From assembly GCA_964508655.1 (NCBI GenBank), contig CAZDUO010000004.1, positions 1 to 64,000 of the forward strand: a DNA stretch of 64,000 bases. The letters are read 5' to 3'. Shown here piece by piece: positions 52,585 to 61,439 of this stretch (position 1 is the first letter of the stretch; each line of letters opens with the position of its first letter). Below the pieces are notes generated by a model. That model was given only the letters and a program-made list of their open reading frames with translations. It had not been told where the DNA came from and did not search any database. This stretch comes from VBAS01 sp964508655 (GTDB taxonomy: Bacteria > Bacteroidota > Bacteroidia > Chitinophagales > Chitinophagaceae). A program made the translations under genes and the position numbers.

Positions 52585-52598
52585 AGTTTTAGGGAGCG

Positions 52599-54440
52599 TT
52601 AAAATTTCAACTCAAGCCGGTTGTTTTTCCGTTCCAGGTCGGCCAGGCGCAGCGTGGGATCAATTTCAGCTAAGGTAATATCAGCCAGTTTACGGCTTGT
52701 TTCAATAATATAAGTCGGGTGTGTCCATTTCCATGCTTCGTAAACAAGTCGTGGCATTATACTGTCTTCAACCGGCTTTTGGCCAAACATGAGGTACATG
52801 GGTATGTAGTGAAGTTCTTTACTGCCATCCTTAAAAGTCAGTTGAAAATCTACCGGCATCGGCATATGCCCCAACTTTCGAAGACGGATTTTTGTCTTGC
52901 CTCCCTCCTCCCACAGGCTGTCAATACTGTAATCAATCGTTTTGGTGGTATTAATCCAATATTCACGATACCAGTCCAGCTTCATGTCACTCACTTTTTC
53001 TGCCACCCTTACGAAATCTTTTACATCAGGATGTTTGAAGCGCCAGAGCCTGTAATATTCCAGCAATATTTTTTTCAGCGTTTCTTCGCCGGTAATATAG
53101 CCCAGCTGCGAAAGAAAAACACAGCCTTTGGAATATGAACCTGCGCCATAAGCCGCATTCGTGTTGAAATGATCGGCATGGGTAGTCAGCGGCTCTTCTC
53201 TCCCGCTTTTTGCCAGTGAATAATAACCGTTGTAATTATCAGTATGAGCAAACCCTTCATTATTTTCAAGAAATGCCATGGTGCGGTCGGTGGCAAATTC
53301 AGTAAAGCCTTCGTCCATCCAGGCATACACCGATTCGTTGGTACCCAGCATACCGTAAAACCAGTTGTGCAGCCATTCGTGCAGCCAGGCGCCGGGACTT
53401 GCAAGCATAGTGGCCATAGGATATTCCATGCCGCCATCGCCGCCATGAATAAATGAAAACTGCCGGTAAGGATAAGCGCCAAAATTTTTCTCGATAAACG
53501 GAAGCGCTTTTTCTGCATTATCAAGAATATCTTCCCACTGCTTTGCCCCGGTGCGGCCGGGTTTGTAAAGCAAATGCAAAACAAGACTGTCTCTTACCAC
53601 TCTTGTTTTATGCACAAATTCCGGGTCGGCAGCCCAGGCAAAGTCATGCACATTGGGTGCTATGAAGCGCCAGGTGAGTTTATCGCCGGCCGGTCTTGTA
53701 ATCTTTACACCTGGTTTTTCATAACCATAGCCTACCTGCAGTGTATTTTGCAAATAACCAGTGCCCCCGATTATGTATGATTTATCAATGGAAATAGATA
53801 CATCAAAATCGCCCCATACACCATAAAACTCCCGGGCAACATAAGGCGTGGGATGCCAGCCTTCGTAATCGTATTCGCATAATTTCGGGTACCATTGGGT
53901 CATCGTGTAGCGGACTTTTGTGTTCGGATTATCACGTCCGCTACGCCGAATCTGCAGCGGCACCTGCGATTGAAACTCCATGTCGAACGTAACTTTTGTT
54001 TTGGGCAGAACAGGTTTGTCAAGCTTCACTTCCAAAATAGTTTCATGCATGACAAACTTTTGAGGCCGGCCGTTCATTTTTAAAGAAAGGATATTGTGAT
54101 ACCCTGTTTCATCGGGTTGCAGGTTCAATATTCTGTCTCTCACACGCTGATCCCAGTCGGGCCGGTTGCCGATGAAAGTTTGTCCCAAAACCCGGCTGCG
54201 GGTATCCATCATGCTGTTGGGCTGAAAGGCATTAAAGTACAGGTGATAAAAAACACGTGTCAGGGTGTCGGGAGAATTGTTCCAGTATTCAAGCTTTTGT
54301 TTGCCGGTAAACCGGTTGGTCTGTACATTCATGTCTATATTCATGGTGTATTTAACCCGTTGCTGCCATCGGTCGGGCTGCGAAAATGTTTCAGTAATTG
54401 TCAGGACAAGGACAGCGAGATGAAAAATTTTTTTTATCAT
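52599..54440 (-). CDS. M1 family aminopeptidase
   Basis: A 613-residue exported zinc aminopeptidase starting MIKKIFHLAVLVLTITETFS (signal peptide). It has the M1 N-terminal saddle (VKYTMNIDMNVQTNRFTGKQ), the substrate region HGGDGGMEYPMATM, the zinc site HEWLHNWFYGM with the third ligand Glu in MDEGFTEFATD (18 residues on), and a helical C-terminal part. The longer open frame to 54563 would overlap the divergent gene at 54483, so it is rejected. It probably trims peptides in the periplasm. Confidence 0.93.
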   Translation of the reverse strand: MIKKIFHLAVLVLTITETFSQPDRWQQRVKYTMNIDMNVQTNRFTGKQKLEYWNNSPDTLTRVFYHLYFNAFQPNSMMDTRSRVLGQTFIGNRPDWDQRVRDRILNLQPDETGYHNILSLKMNGRPQKFVMHETILEVKLDKPVLPKTKVTFDMEFQSQVPLQIRRSGRDNPNTKVRYTMTQWYPKLCEYDYEGWHPTPYVAREFYGVWGDFDVSISIDKSYIIGGTGYLQNTLQVGYGYEKPGVKITRPAGDKLTWRFIAPNVHDFAWAADPEFVHKTRVVRDSLVLHLLYKPGRTGAKQWEDILDNAEKALPFIEKNFGAYPYRQFSFIHGGDGGMEYPMATMLASPGAWLHEWLHNWFYGMLGTNESVYAWMDEGFTEFATDRTMAFLENNEGFAHTDNYNGYYSLAKSGREEPLTTHADHFNTNAAYGAGSYSKGCVFLSQLGYITGEETLKKILLEYYRLWRFKHPDVKDFVRVAEKVSDMKLDWYREYWINTTKTIDYSIDSLWEEGGKTKIRLRKLGHMPMPVDFQLTFKDGSKELHYIPMYLMFGQKPVEDSIMPRLVYEAWKWTHPTYIIETSRKLADITLAEIDPTLRLADLERKNNRLELKF

Positions 54441-54482
54441 GCCGGTTTTATTTGAAGTCGTAAATTTCGACAAATACATGGT

Positions 54483-55169
54483 ATGGCAAAAACAAAAATG
54501 ATTGATGGCTATCCGTTTGTTGCGTACAGCAAGACGACGTATGAAACGGGTGAAATGCTGCAACGGAGCGCAGAATTTTTCAGCATGATGGATAAAAGAA
54601 GAACCGTGCGGGATTTTTCAGACAAGCCGGTGCCGAAGGAAGTGATTGAAACCATCATCCGCACAGCATCCACCGCACCCAGCGGGGCGCATAAGCAGCC
54701 GTGGACTTTTTGCGTGGTGAGTGACCCGGAGCTGAAAAAACAAATCCGCAGCGAAGCTGAAAAAGAAGAATACGAAAGCTATCATGGCCGTATGCCAGAA
54801 GAATGGCTGAATGACCTGCGGCCGCTGCAAACCGACTGGCACAAAGAATTCCTGGAAACAGCACCTTACCTGGTTATTGTTTTTAAAAAAAGTTATGAAC
54901 TGAAACCCGGTGGCAGTAAAAGCAATGTATATTATGCAAATGAAAGCGTCGGCATTGCCTGCGGTTTTTTGCTGGCCGCCATTCATCATGCGGGGCTGGC
55001 AGCATTAACGCATACGCCTTCGCCTATGAATTTTCTCAGCAAATTGCTGCAGCGGCCGGAAAATGAAAAACCTTTTTTGCTGATCCCGGTCGGATATCCT
55101 GCCGGTGAATGCTGGGTGCCCGAGCTGAAAAGAAAAGAATTAAGTGAAGTGAGTGTGTGGTATCATTGA
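54483..55169 (+). CDS. Nitroreductase-fold flavoprotein, iodotyrosine deiodinase-like
   Basis: A 228-residue FMN protein: RRTVRDFSDKPVPKEVIETI, RTASTAPSGAHKQPWTFCVV, ESVGIACGFLLAAIHHAGL, LIPVGYPAGE. It resembles animal and bacterial iodotyrosine deiodinase more than ordinary nitroreductases. In the active-site lid it keeps the Glu-x3-Tyr-x20-Lys spacing that in the deiodinase holds the amino acid part of a halotyrosine (E in EYESY, Y of SYHGRM, K of DWHKEF). It may therefore remove iodine, bromine or chlorine from halogenated tyrosine. It stands alone, 42 bases from the divergent M1 gene. Confidence 0.88.
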   Translation: MAKTKMIDGYPFVAYSKTTYETGEMLQRSAEFFSMMDKRRTVRDFSDKPVPKEVIETIIRTASTAPSGAHKQPWTFCVVSDPELKKQIRSEAEKEEYESYHGRMPEEWLNDLRPLQTDWHKEFLETAPYLVIVFKKSYELKPGGSKSNVYYANESVGIACGFLLAAIHHAGLAALTHTPSPMNFLSKLLQRPENEKPFLLIPVGYPAGECWVPELKRKELSEVSVWYH

Positions 55170-55265
55170 ATGTTTATTGGTGAAATTGTTTGATTGTTTT
55201 TCAGCCAGATAATTTTTAACTGAAATAAATAACCATTTAAAGAGCATTAAATACCGGGTGATACA

Positions 55266-55931
55266 TCAGCTTTTGCCGGCAACTATAATCACTATCTCTC
55301 CTTTCACAGCTTTTTGTTTGAAATATTCGCAAACATCACGGAGAGTGCCTCTCCTGTTTTCTTCAAACAGCTTGCTGAGTTCACGGCTTATGCAGCACTG
55401 TCTTTCTTCGCCGAAGATTTCAATAAAGTTTTCAAGTGTTTTCACCAGCCGCAGGGGCGATTCATAAAAGATCATCGTCCTTTCTTCAATAGCGAGCAAC
55501 TTCAGCAGCGATTGTCTTCCTTTTTTCACCGGCAAAAAGCCTTCAAACACAAACCGGTTGCAGGGGATGCCGCTGTTCACCAGCGCCGGTACAAAGGCAG
55601 TAGCGCCGGGCAGGCATTCAGTTTTAATTCCGCTTTTTATGCATTCTCTTACCAATAAAAAAGCCGGGTCGGAAATACCCGGTGTACCGGCATCAGTAAC
55701 GAGCGCCATTTTTTTTCCGGCTGTCAATTGGTGAATCAAATGCTGCAGCACTTTGTGTTCGTTGTGCTGGTGGTAGGGTGAAACGGGTTTACTGATCTGA
55801 TAATGGCGGAGCAGGTGAGATGTAGTGCGGGTATCTTCGGCAAGGATGAGGTCAACCTCCTTTAGAATATCCAATGCCCGAAGCGTGATGTCTTTCAGAT
55901 TGCCGATGGGAGAAGGGACGATGTAAACCAT
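55266..55931 (-). CDS. rsmI: 16S rRNA (cytidine1402-2'-O)-methyltransferase
   Basis: A 221-residue protein starting MVYIVPSPIGNLKDITLRAL. Typical blocks are LAEDTRTTSHLLRHY, ALVTDAGTPGISDPAFLLVR, LPGATAFVPALVNSG and FEGFLPVKKGRQ, from the tetrapyrrole-methylase-like fold. The frame is open upstream to 56027, but that stretch reads through a CCCCC/GGGGG intergenic repeat that ends exactly at the ATG. It follows purS on the same strand after about 105 bases. Confidence 0.94.
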   Translation of the reverse strand: MVYIVPSPIGNLKDITLRALDILKEVDLILAEDTRTTSHLLRHYQISKPVSPYHQHNEHKVLQHLIHQLTAGKKMALVTDAGTPGISDPAFLLVRECIKSGIKTECLPGATAFVPALVNSGIPCNRFVFEGFLPVKKGRQSLLKLLAIEERTMIFYESPLRLVKTLENFIEIFGEERQCCISRELSKLFEENRRGTLRDVCEYFKQKAVKGEIVIIVAGKS

Positions 55932-55958
55932 GCCCCCAGTCCCCCTGAAGGGGGAACT
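55932..55958 (-). repeat. CCCCC-TTCAG-GGGGG repeat before rsmI
   Basis: Minus strand: AGTTCCCCCTTCAGGGGGAC then TGGGGGC, directly abutting the rsmI start codon. Same family as the repeats at 56028 and 57065. Confidence 0.85.
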
Positions 55959-56027
55959 TAGATTGTTATTGTCCTCCTTCTGATAAGTGTTCAAAACTTT
56001 GCAAAGTTTAAATAAAAGAAGACTCAT

Positions 56028-56050
56028 AACTCCCCTTTAGGGGTTGGGGG
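56028..56050 (+). repeat. CCCC-TTTAG-GGGG repeat at the end of purS
   Basis: AACTCCCCTTTAGGGG followed by TTGGGGG. On the minus strand it codes the last residues of PurS (TPNP) and its TAA stop. Confidence 0.85.
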
Positions 56051-56288
56051 TACTGATTTCATAGTACTCCATCACCGGGTTTGCCAGGAGTTTTTTACTG
56101 GCTTCTTCTGCCAGTTGTTTTGCCTGTTCAGGTGAGCCGGCATTTACCTGCAGGGTAATGTTTTTTCCAACCCTTACATCTTCCACACCGCTGAGGCCGA
56201 GGTTTTGCAATCCGCCCATTACCGCTTTGCCCTGCGGATCAAGCAATTCTTTCAATGGCATTACTTTAATCTGCACTGTATAAGTCAT
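56037..56288 (-). CDS. purS: Phosphoribosylformylglycinamidine synthase subunit PurS
   Basis: An 83-residue small subunit that joins PurL and PurQ in purine synthesis. It has TYTVQIKVMPLKELLDPQGK, AVMGGLQNLGLSGVEDVRVG and EEASKKLLANPVMEYYEI, as in PurS. Its start overlaps the stop of pssA by 4 bases (ATGA), so the two are translationally coupled. The last four residues and stop lie in an intergenic-type repeat. PurL and PurQ are not in the window. Confidence 0.93.
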   Translation of the reverse strand: MTYTVQIKVMPLKELLDPQGKAVMGGLQNLGLSGVEDVRVGKNITLQVNAGSPEQAKQLAEEASKKLLANPVMEYYEISTPNP

Positions 56289-57100
56289 GCTTTTCTGTTT
56301 TTAAACGCCAAAGATATAAGAATATAGGCAGCGATGATGGCCGGAATGGCCAGCCATTTCAGCAACATGATAAACACAATTGCAACAGCTGCCAGCACCC
56401 ATTTGGGAATATTGTTCCTGAAACTGTAATCTTTGAATTTTAAACTCATCAGCGGCAGCCGGCTTACCATCAGCCAGCTCAGTACAATAATTAATATGTA
56501 CCAGAACCATTTGCTGAGTAAAAGATTCAGGGTCCATGCTTCATCGGCAAACCAATACACCAAAGGAAAGGATGCAATGACCATGCCTGCCGAAGGCACG
56601 GGAAGCCCTTTGAATTCATCGCTCTGCTGCGGGTCAATATTGAACCGGGCAAGACGGTAAGCTCCGGCGCATGGAAGAATGAATGCAGGCAAAAGAAAAA
56701 CCGTGCTTATTTCCAACCCATCTTCCTGCTGCGCATAACATAATCGTAAAAACTGGTAAACGATGATAGAAGGTGCCACGCCGAAACTTACCACATCGGC
56801 CAGTGAATCGAGCTGCTTGCCCAGCTCGCTGCCGGCTTTAAAAAGACGGGCCACAAACCCGTCGAGAAAATCAATAATGGAAGCAGCAAAGATGAAAATG
56901 GATGCCATCCATATTTTTTCAGGAATATTAATGAACGGGTTGCCGCTATCATCGGTTATTGGCATGCCGTTGCCGCCGTACATGGGCGCCAGTCCTGCTT
57001 GCGTTGCGAATACTATAGCCAGGCAGCCAAAAAATAAATTCAGTAAGGTAAAGAGGTTGGGAATGACCCCCAGCCCCCTAAAGGGGGAGTTGCTTGCCAT
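56285..57100 (-). CDS. pssA: CDP-diacylglycerol-serine O-phosphatidyltransferase
   Basis: Makes phosphatidylserine, the precursor of phosphatidylethanolamine, at the inner membrane. The 271-residue protein has IPNLFTLLNLFFGCLAIVFA at the N-terminus, the CDP-alcohol motif DFLDGFVARLFKAGSELGKQ followed by LDSLADVVSFG (D-x2-D-G-x2-A-R-x8-G-x3-D-x3-D), and about seven membrane segments. Its first 12 codons (MASNSPFRGLGV) are made from a CCCCC/GGGGG repeat; no other start codon is available close by. Coupled to purS. Confidence 0.93.
   Translation of the reverse strand: MASNSPFRGLGVIPNLFTLLNLFFGCLAIVFATQAGLAPMYGGNGMPITDDSGNPFINIPEKIWMASIFIFAASIIDFLDGFVARLFKAGSELGKQLDSLADVVSFGVAPSIIVYQFLRLCYAQQEDGLEISTVFLLPAFILPCAGAYRLARFNIDPQQSDEFKGLPVPSAGMVIASFPLVYWFADEAWTLNLLLSKWFWYILIIVLSWLMVSRLPLMSLKFKDYSFRNNIPKWVLAAVAIVFIMLLKWLAIPAIIAAYILISLAFKNRKA
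57065..57091 (-). repeat. CCCCC-TTTAG-GGGGG repeat inside the start of pssA
   Basis: Minus strand: AACTCCCCCTTTAGGGGGCT then GGGGGTC. It encodes residues 4-12 of PssA. Confidence 0.85.
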
Positions 57101-57142
57101 CTATTTGATTTTTTTATCTCAAAAATAATTATGCCTGACCTA

Positions 57143-58435
57143 TCAGCGGAGTTTCATAAAACTTTCAATCTCTTCCACCGTTACCGGTATATTTTTCATC
57201 AGATCCTTGTTCCCGTTGCGGGTAATCCACACATTGTTTTCTATGCGGATGCCCATTTTTTCTTCTTCGATATAAATGCCCGGCTCCACGGTAAAGACCA
57301 TGCCCGGTTTTATCGGTTCGGTCATCGTGCCAAGGTCGTGTACATCCACACCGAGGTGATGCGATATGCCGTGATAAAGATATTTGCGGTAAGCCCGGTT
57401 TTCAGGGTCTTCATTTTTTACCTCTGATTTTTTCAGCAGGCCGGCTTTTAAAAACAACTCAGTTGCTATATCGCCGGCTTTTTCATGATAATCCTGGATG
57501 GCAATGCCCGGTTTCAGCATTTCTTTGCAGCGCCGGTGCAGTTCAAGGCAGGTATTGTAAATCTTTTTTTGCCTTGCGGAAAATTTCCCGTTCACAGGCA
57601 CCGTCCTTGTCAGGTCAGCATTGTAGCCGCCGTACTCGGCGCCAAAATCCATCAGTATCATTTCGCCGGCCAGGCATTGCTGGTTATTGGATACATAATG
57701 AAGTGTTCTTGCCCTGTCGCCGCTGGCGATGATGCTGCCATAAGCGGGACCCGTGGCCCGCTGCATCAGAAAGGAGTGAAATATTTCGGCTTCAATTTCA
57801 TATTCCCACACGCCCGGCTGAATGAATCGAAGCAGGTGGCGAAAAGTATTATCAGTAATGTCAATCGCTTTTTGCATCACTTCCACTTCCAGCGGAGTTT
57901 TGACAGCACGGAGACGTTTTAATATTTGTGCACTTCGTTTGTAGCCGTGCAGCGGATATTTTCTTTTCATTTCTTCCGCATAACGATAATCCCGCACAGG
58001 TACCCAGTTGGCTTTGCGGTCATGTTCGTTTGTGTTCAGATAAATATGGTCGCTCCAGTGAATCCATTTTTGCAGCATTGGTTCCAGGCTGTCGAGCCAT
58101 ACAATATTTTCAATTCCGGAAATAGTAATGGCTTCTTCCTTGCGCAGCCTTTTGCCGTCCCATTTTTCCTTTAGTTCATTAGGCCGCACCAGCACCAGCA
58201 CTTCCCGGAATTTTTTCTCCGGGTTATCAGGAAAAAGTATCAGCATGCTGTCTTCCTGGGTGATGCCCGTGAGCCAGAACATATCGGAGTTCTGTTTGAA
58301 CTTGTACAGGGCATCGGCATTCATGGGCAGCTCATCGTTGCTGTTGAAAATGGCAATGGAGTTGGGCGCTATTTCTTTTACAAACCGCTGCCTGTTCTGA
58401 ATAAAAATCATCGGGTTGAGAGGAAGGTATTTCAT
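57143..58435 (-). CDS. pepP: Xaa-Pro aminopeptidase (M24B)
   Basis: A 430-residue cytoplasmic peptidase that releases an N-terminal residue preceding proline. The N-terminal domain starts MKYLPLNPMIFIQNRQRFVK; the pita-bread domain has the metal ligands ILMDFGAEYGGYNADLTRTV (two Asp), HGISHHLGVDVHD (His), FTVEPGIYIEEE (Glu) and IRIENNVWIT (Glu). The length fits PepP. It is next to, but 43 bases from, pssA on the same strand. Confidence 0.92.
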   Translation of the reverse strand: MKYLPLNPMIFIQNRQRFVKEIAPNSIAIFNSNDELPMNADALYKFKQNSDMFWLTGITQEDSMLILFPDNPEKKFREVLVLVRPNELKEKWDGKRLRKEEAITISGIENIVWLDSLEPMLQKWIHWSDHIYLNTNEHDRKANWVPVRDYRYAEEMKRKYPLHGYKRSAQILKRLRAVKTPLEVEVMQKAIDITDNTFRHLLRFIQPGVWEYEIEAEIFHSFLMQRATGPAYGSIIASGDRARTLHYVSNNQQCLAGEMILMDFGAEYGGYNADLTRTVPVNGKFSARQKKIYNTCLELHRRCKEMLKPGIAIQDYHEKAGDIATELFLKAGLLKKSEVKNEDPENRAYRKYLYHGISHHLGVDVHDLGTMTEPIKPGMVFTVEPGIYIEEEKMGIRIENNVWITRNGNKDLMKNIPVTVEEIESFMKLR

Positions 58436-58626
58436 TAGAAAAAATTATTTTTTTAACTATAAGCTCTGCGTTTTGTCGGCTCCATGTCCTTTTTTGAAAG
58501 TGAAAAACTGACTCTAAAAAATATTTATACCTGGCTTTAAGTTTGCAATACTACTATTAATCAATGACTTTTAAATAACGAACATCTTCAACAGGTTTTT
58601 TTACAAATGTGTACTCCTAACACCTG

Positions 58627-58659
58627 TTTGTTGGCATAAGCCATTCTGCCTTACCTTTG
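58627..58659 (+). promoter_or_regulatory. Promoter of pckA
   Basis: TTTG (58627-58630), 21 bases, TACCTTTG (58652-58659): a full Bacteroidota-type promoter, 25 bases before the ATG. Confidence 0.65.
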
Positions 58660-58684
58660 CCGCCAACTCAATCATCAGCTTGCT

Positions 58685-60289
58685 ATGCCAGTTACTTCCA
58701 TTGTATCTCCTGCTGAAAACCCTTTTAAACCGGCTTTGAAATTTTCTGAAAACATCCATTACCAGCTAAGTCCTGAAGAATTAATCCAGGATACGCTCCG
58801 TATGGGCGAAGGCCAACTTAGCGACACGGGCGCCCTTGTGATTAGTACAGGAGAGTTTACCGGCCGTAGCCCAAAAGATAAGTTTACGGTAAAAGATGAA
58901 ACCACAGCCGGCACGGTGTACTGGAATGAGTTTACTATTCCGCTAGAAGAAAAATATTATCACCTCATTTATAAAAAAATGACGGACTACCTGGAGCATC
59001 TGCCTGAAGTGTGGGTGCGGGATTGCTTTGCCTGTGCTGACCCACGGTACAGGCTTGGCATAAGGGTAGTGACTGAAAAGCCTTGGGGTAATCTTTTTGC
59101 CTGCAATATGTTTTTGCGCCCTACTGAGGCTGAGCTTAAAAATTTCAGGCCCGATTGGCATTTGATTGCCTGCCCCGATTTAAAACTTGATGCTAAAGAA
59201 TGCGGCACCCGGCAGCATAATGTTTCGCTGATTTCTTTTAAGCACAAAATGATACTGATTGCCGGTTCAGGCTATACAGGAGAAATGAAGAAAGGCATTT
59301 TTACCATTCTCAATTATATTTTACCCCATGAAAAAAATGTACTGAGCATGCACTGCAGTGCCAACATGGGCAAGGCAGGTGACACGGCCATCTTTTTTGG
59401 CCTGAGCGGCACCGGCAAAACAACGCTTAGTGCCGATCCTGCCCGCATGCTGATTGGCGATGATGAGCATGCATGGACAGAAGATAATATTTTCAACTTC
59501 GAAGGTGGTTGCTATGCCAAATGCATCAACCTGACAGAGGAAAAAGAACCGGAAATTTTCCGGGCCATCAGGCACGGCGCACTGGTTGAAAACACAAAGT
59601 TTTACCCGGGAACCAATAAAATCAACTTCGAAGACTTCTCCAATACAGAAAATACCAGGGTTTCTTACCCGCTTCATTACATCAGCAATGCGCTGGAGCC
59701 ATCTATTGGCGGCATACCAAAAAATATTTTCTTTCTTACCTGCGATGCGTTTGGAGTACTGCCCCCCATTTCACAACTCACACCCGGTCAGGCCATGTAT
59801 CAGTTCATAAGTGGTTATACTGCAAAAGTGGCCGGCACTGAAACAGGGGTAACAGAACCCAAACCTACATTCAGCGCCTGCTTTGGTGCCCCGTTTTTGC
59901 CGCTGCACCCCGGCAAATATGCCCATATGCTTGGCGAGCGGCTGAAAAAACACCAGGTAAAAGTGTGGCTTATCAACACAGGCTGGACGGGCGGGCCTTA
60001 CGGAACGGGCCAACGGATGAAACTTTCTTTCACCCGGGCCATGATAACCGCGGCGCTGGAAGGCAAGCTGAACAATGCGATTTATGAAAATCACACAGTG
60101 TTCGGAGTGGCTATACCGCAAAGCTGCCCGGGTGTGCCTTCGGAAATTCTGAACCCACGCAATACATGGACCGATAAGAAAGCTTATGATGAAAAGGCAA
60201 TTTATCTTGCCGGATTGTTTAAAAAGAATTTTGAAAAATATGCCGCCGGAGTATTTGAGGAAGTATTGGCAGCAGCTCCGGAAATTTAA
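58685..60289 (+). CDS. pckA: Phosphoenolpyruvate carboxykinase (ATP)
   Basis: Interconverts oxaloacetate plus ATP and phosphoenolpyruvate plus CO2. The 534-residue protein has GEFTGRSPKDKFTVKDETTA, the substrate region NMFLRPTEAEL, the kinase P-loop FFGLSGTGKTTLSADP, IGDDEHAW with metal ligands, FNFEGGCYAK and NTGWTGGPYGTGQRMKL. It is the ATP-type, normal length. In this phylum it can run toward oxaloacetate or gluconeogenesis. It has its own promoter and a strong terminator. Confidence 0.97.
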   Translation: MPVTSIVSPAENPFKPALKFSENIHYQLSPEELIQDTLRMGEGQLSDTGALVISTGEFTGRSPKDKFTVKDETTAGTVYWNEFTIPLEEKYYHLIYKKMTDYLEHLPEVWVRDCFACADPRYRLGIRVVTEKPWGNLFACNMFLRPTEAELKNFRPDWHLIACPDLKLDAKECGTRQHNVSLISFKHKMILIAGSGYTGEMKKGIFTILNYILPHEKNVLSMHCSANMGKAGDTAIFFGLSGTGKTTLSADPARMLIGDDEHAWTEDNIFNFEGGCYAKCINLTEEKEPEIFRAIRHGALVENTKFYPGTNKINFEDFSNTENTRVSYPLHYISNALEPSIGGIPKNIFFLTCDAFGVLPPISQLTPGQAMYQFISGYTAKVAGTETGVTEPKPTFSACFGAPFLPLHPGKYAHMLGERLKKHQVKVWLINTGWTGGPYGTGQRMKLSFTRAMITAALEGKLNNAIYENHTVFGVAIPQSCPGVPSEILNPRNTWTDKKAYDEKAIYLAGLFKKNFEKYAAGVFEEVLAAAPEI

Positions 60290-60317
60290 GCTGTGACCAC
60301 AGCGTTGCTTGCCAGGC

Positions 60318-60357
60318 ACCCCTTGCCCCGGATTTTCGGGCTGAGGGGTTTTTCTTT
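60318..60357 (+). terminator. Terminator of pckA
   Basis: ACCCCT (60318-60323) pairs with AGGGGT (60344-60349), with an inner CCCG/CGGG stem, followed by TTTTTCTTTT. Confidence 0.85.
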
Positions 60358-60446
60358 TACATCATCTTTTCTGGCAGGAATATTAGTTTTACTTTAAGAA
60401 CCAACTTCGAAATTTTTTTCATCAAATTGGGGTTAATGGTAATATC

Positions 60447-60983
60447 ATGAAAAAACTTCTCCTGTCTATCGCTTTCCTCATGCCTTTGCTGCTGTTTTCA
60501 CAAAAAGAAGAAGATCATCTGATTCAGTGGAGTGAAACCCGCAAACTTACCTGGGATGATTTTAAAGCCCCGCCCGTAAAAAGCGGCAGTACAGCAGCGC
60601 TTACCGCCACGCATCTCGGGTTTTCATACCATGTGGTAAACGGCAAAGTGACGTTCACTATCGAATGCCGGTTTGATAAAAACAAATCGTGGGGGCTGGT
60701 TAAAAACGACTGGATACTGCAGCATGAACAGGGGCATTTTGATATTGCAGAAATTTTTGCCCGCCGGCTTCATAAGTTCATCACTGCATATCAATTCAAA
60801 AAAAACTCTTTCCAGAAAGATCTCGACGGCATTTACAGCAGGATAATTGAGGAGAAAGAAAAATTTCAGCAGCAATACGACAATGAGACCGACTACAGCC
60901 GCAATAAAACAAAACAGGAAGAATGGCTGAAGAAGATTGCCCGGGAGCTGGAAGAGTTGAAATCATGGGCCTATTATAAATGA
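60447..60983 (+). CDS. DUF922 predicted secreted metalloprotease-like protein
   Basis: A 178-residue protein with signal peptide (MKKLLLSIAFLMPLLLFSQK). The region RKLTWDDFKAPPV followed by HEQGHFDIAEIFAR gives the DUF922 pattern, where HExxH-like HEQGH suggests a zinc protease; activity is unproven. The last 10 bases overlap the convergent gene at 60974. Confidence 0.85.
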   Translation: MKKLLLSIAFLMPLLLFSQKEEDHLIQWSETRKLTWDDFKAPPVKSGSTAALTATHLGFSYHVVNGKVTFTIECRFDKNKSWGLVKNDWILQHEQGHFDIAEIFARRLHKFITAYQFKKNSFQKDLDGIYSRIIEEKEKFQQQYDNETDYSRNKTKQEEWLKKIARELEELKSWAYYK

Positions 60984-61372
60984 GCCGGTATAATAAAAAC
61001 TACAGGCAGGTCAAGATAACTCTTTACAGACCTGCCGCACTGCAGCGCCGGACGCCATTTTCCCTTGTAGCTTCGAAAAATGTTCTCAGCTCTTTGGGCC
61101 AAGCCGTAACCCGGATTGTTTAATGCTTTTATCTGCCCGATATCGCCATTTTTATCAATTACAAACTGCACTGATACCCTGTAGGTGCCGGCAGGTATGA
61201 TTTTTAAAAGCGAATCCGGCAGTTTAGTGTGTTTCTTTACATGCTCCATCCATGCCACGGGGTCAGTGCCGCCTTCAATTTCTACTTTCTCAAAAATATT
61301 TTCTTCGTCCTGTGCCCGTGAGCTGAATGAATAAATCAGAGAAATGAAGAGGAAAAAGAACATCTTTTTCAT
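60974..61372 (-). CDS. Exported protein with TonB C-terminal-like domain
   Basis: A 132-residue protein with signal peptide (MKKMFFFLFISLIYSFSSRA). Residues about 50-130 resemble the TonB C-terminal fold: PAGTYRVSVQFVIDKNGDIG, IKALNNPGYGLAQRAENIFR, WRPALQCGRSVKSYLDLPVV. Lacking a transmembrane anchor, it is not a true energy transducer; such stand-alone domains are common in Bacteroidota and their role is open. A second such protein follows upstream at 61440. Confidence 0.8.
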   Translation of the reverse strand: MKKMFFFLFISLIYSFSSRAQDEENIFEKVEIEGGTDPVAWMEHVKKHTKLPDSLLKIIPAGTYRVSVQFVIDKNGDIGQIKALNNPGYGLAQRAENIFRSYKGKWRPALQCGRSVKSYLDLPVVFIIPAHL

Positions 61373-61439
61373 AAACCAGTTTTTAGAAACAGATACCGGT
61401 CTTTTAATTTTCCATAAAAAATAGCAAGCCGGGTGCAGC

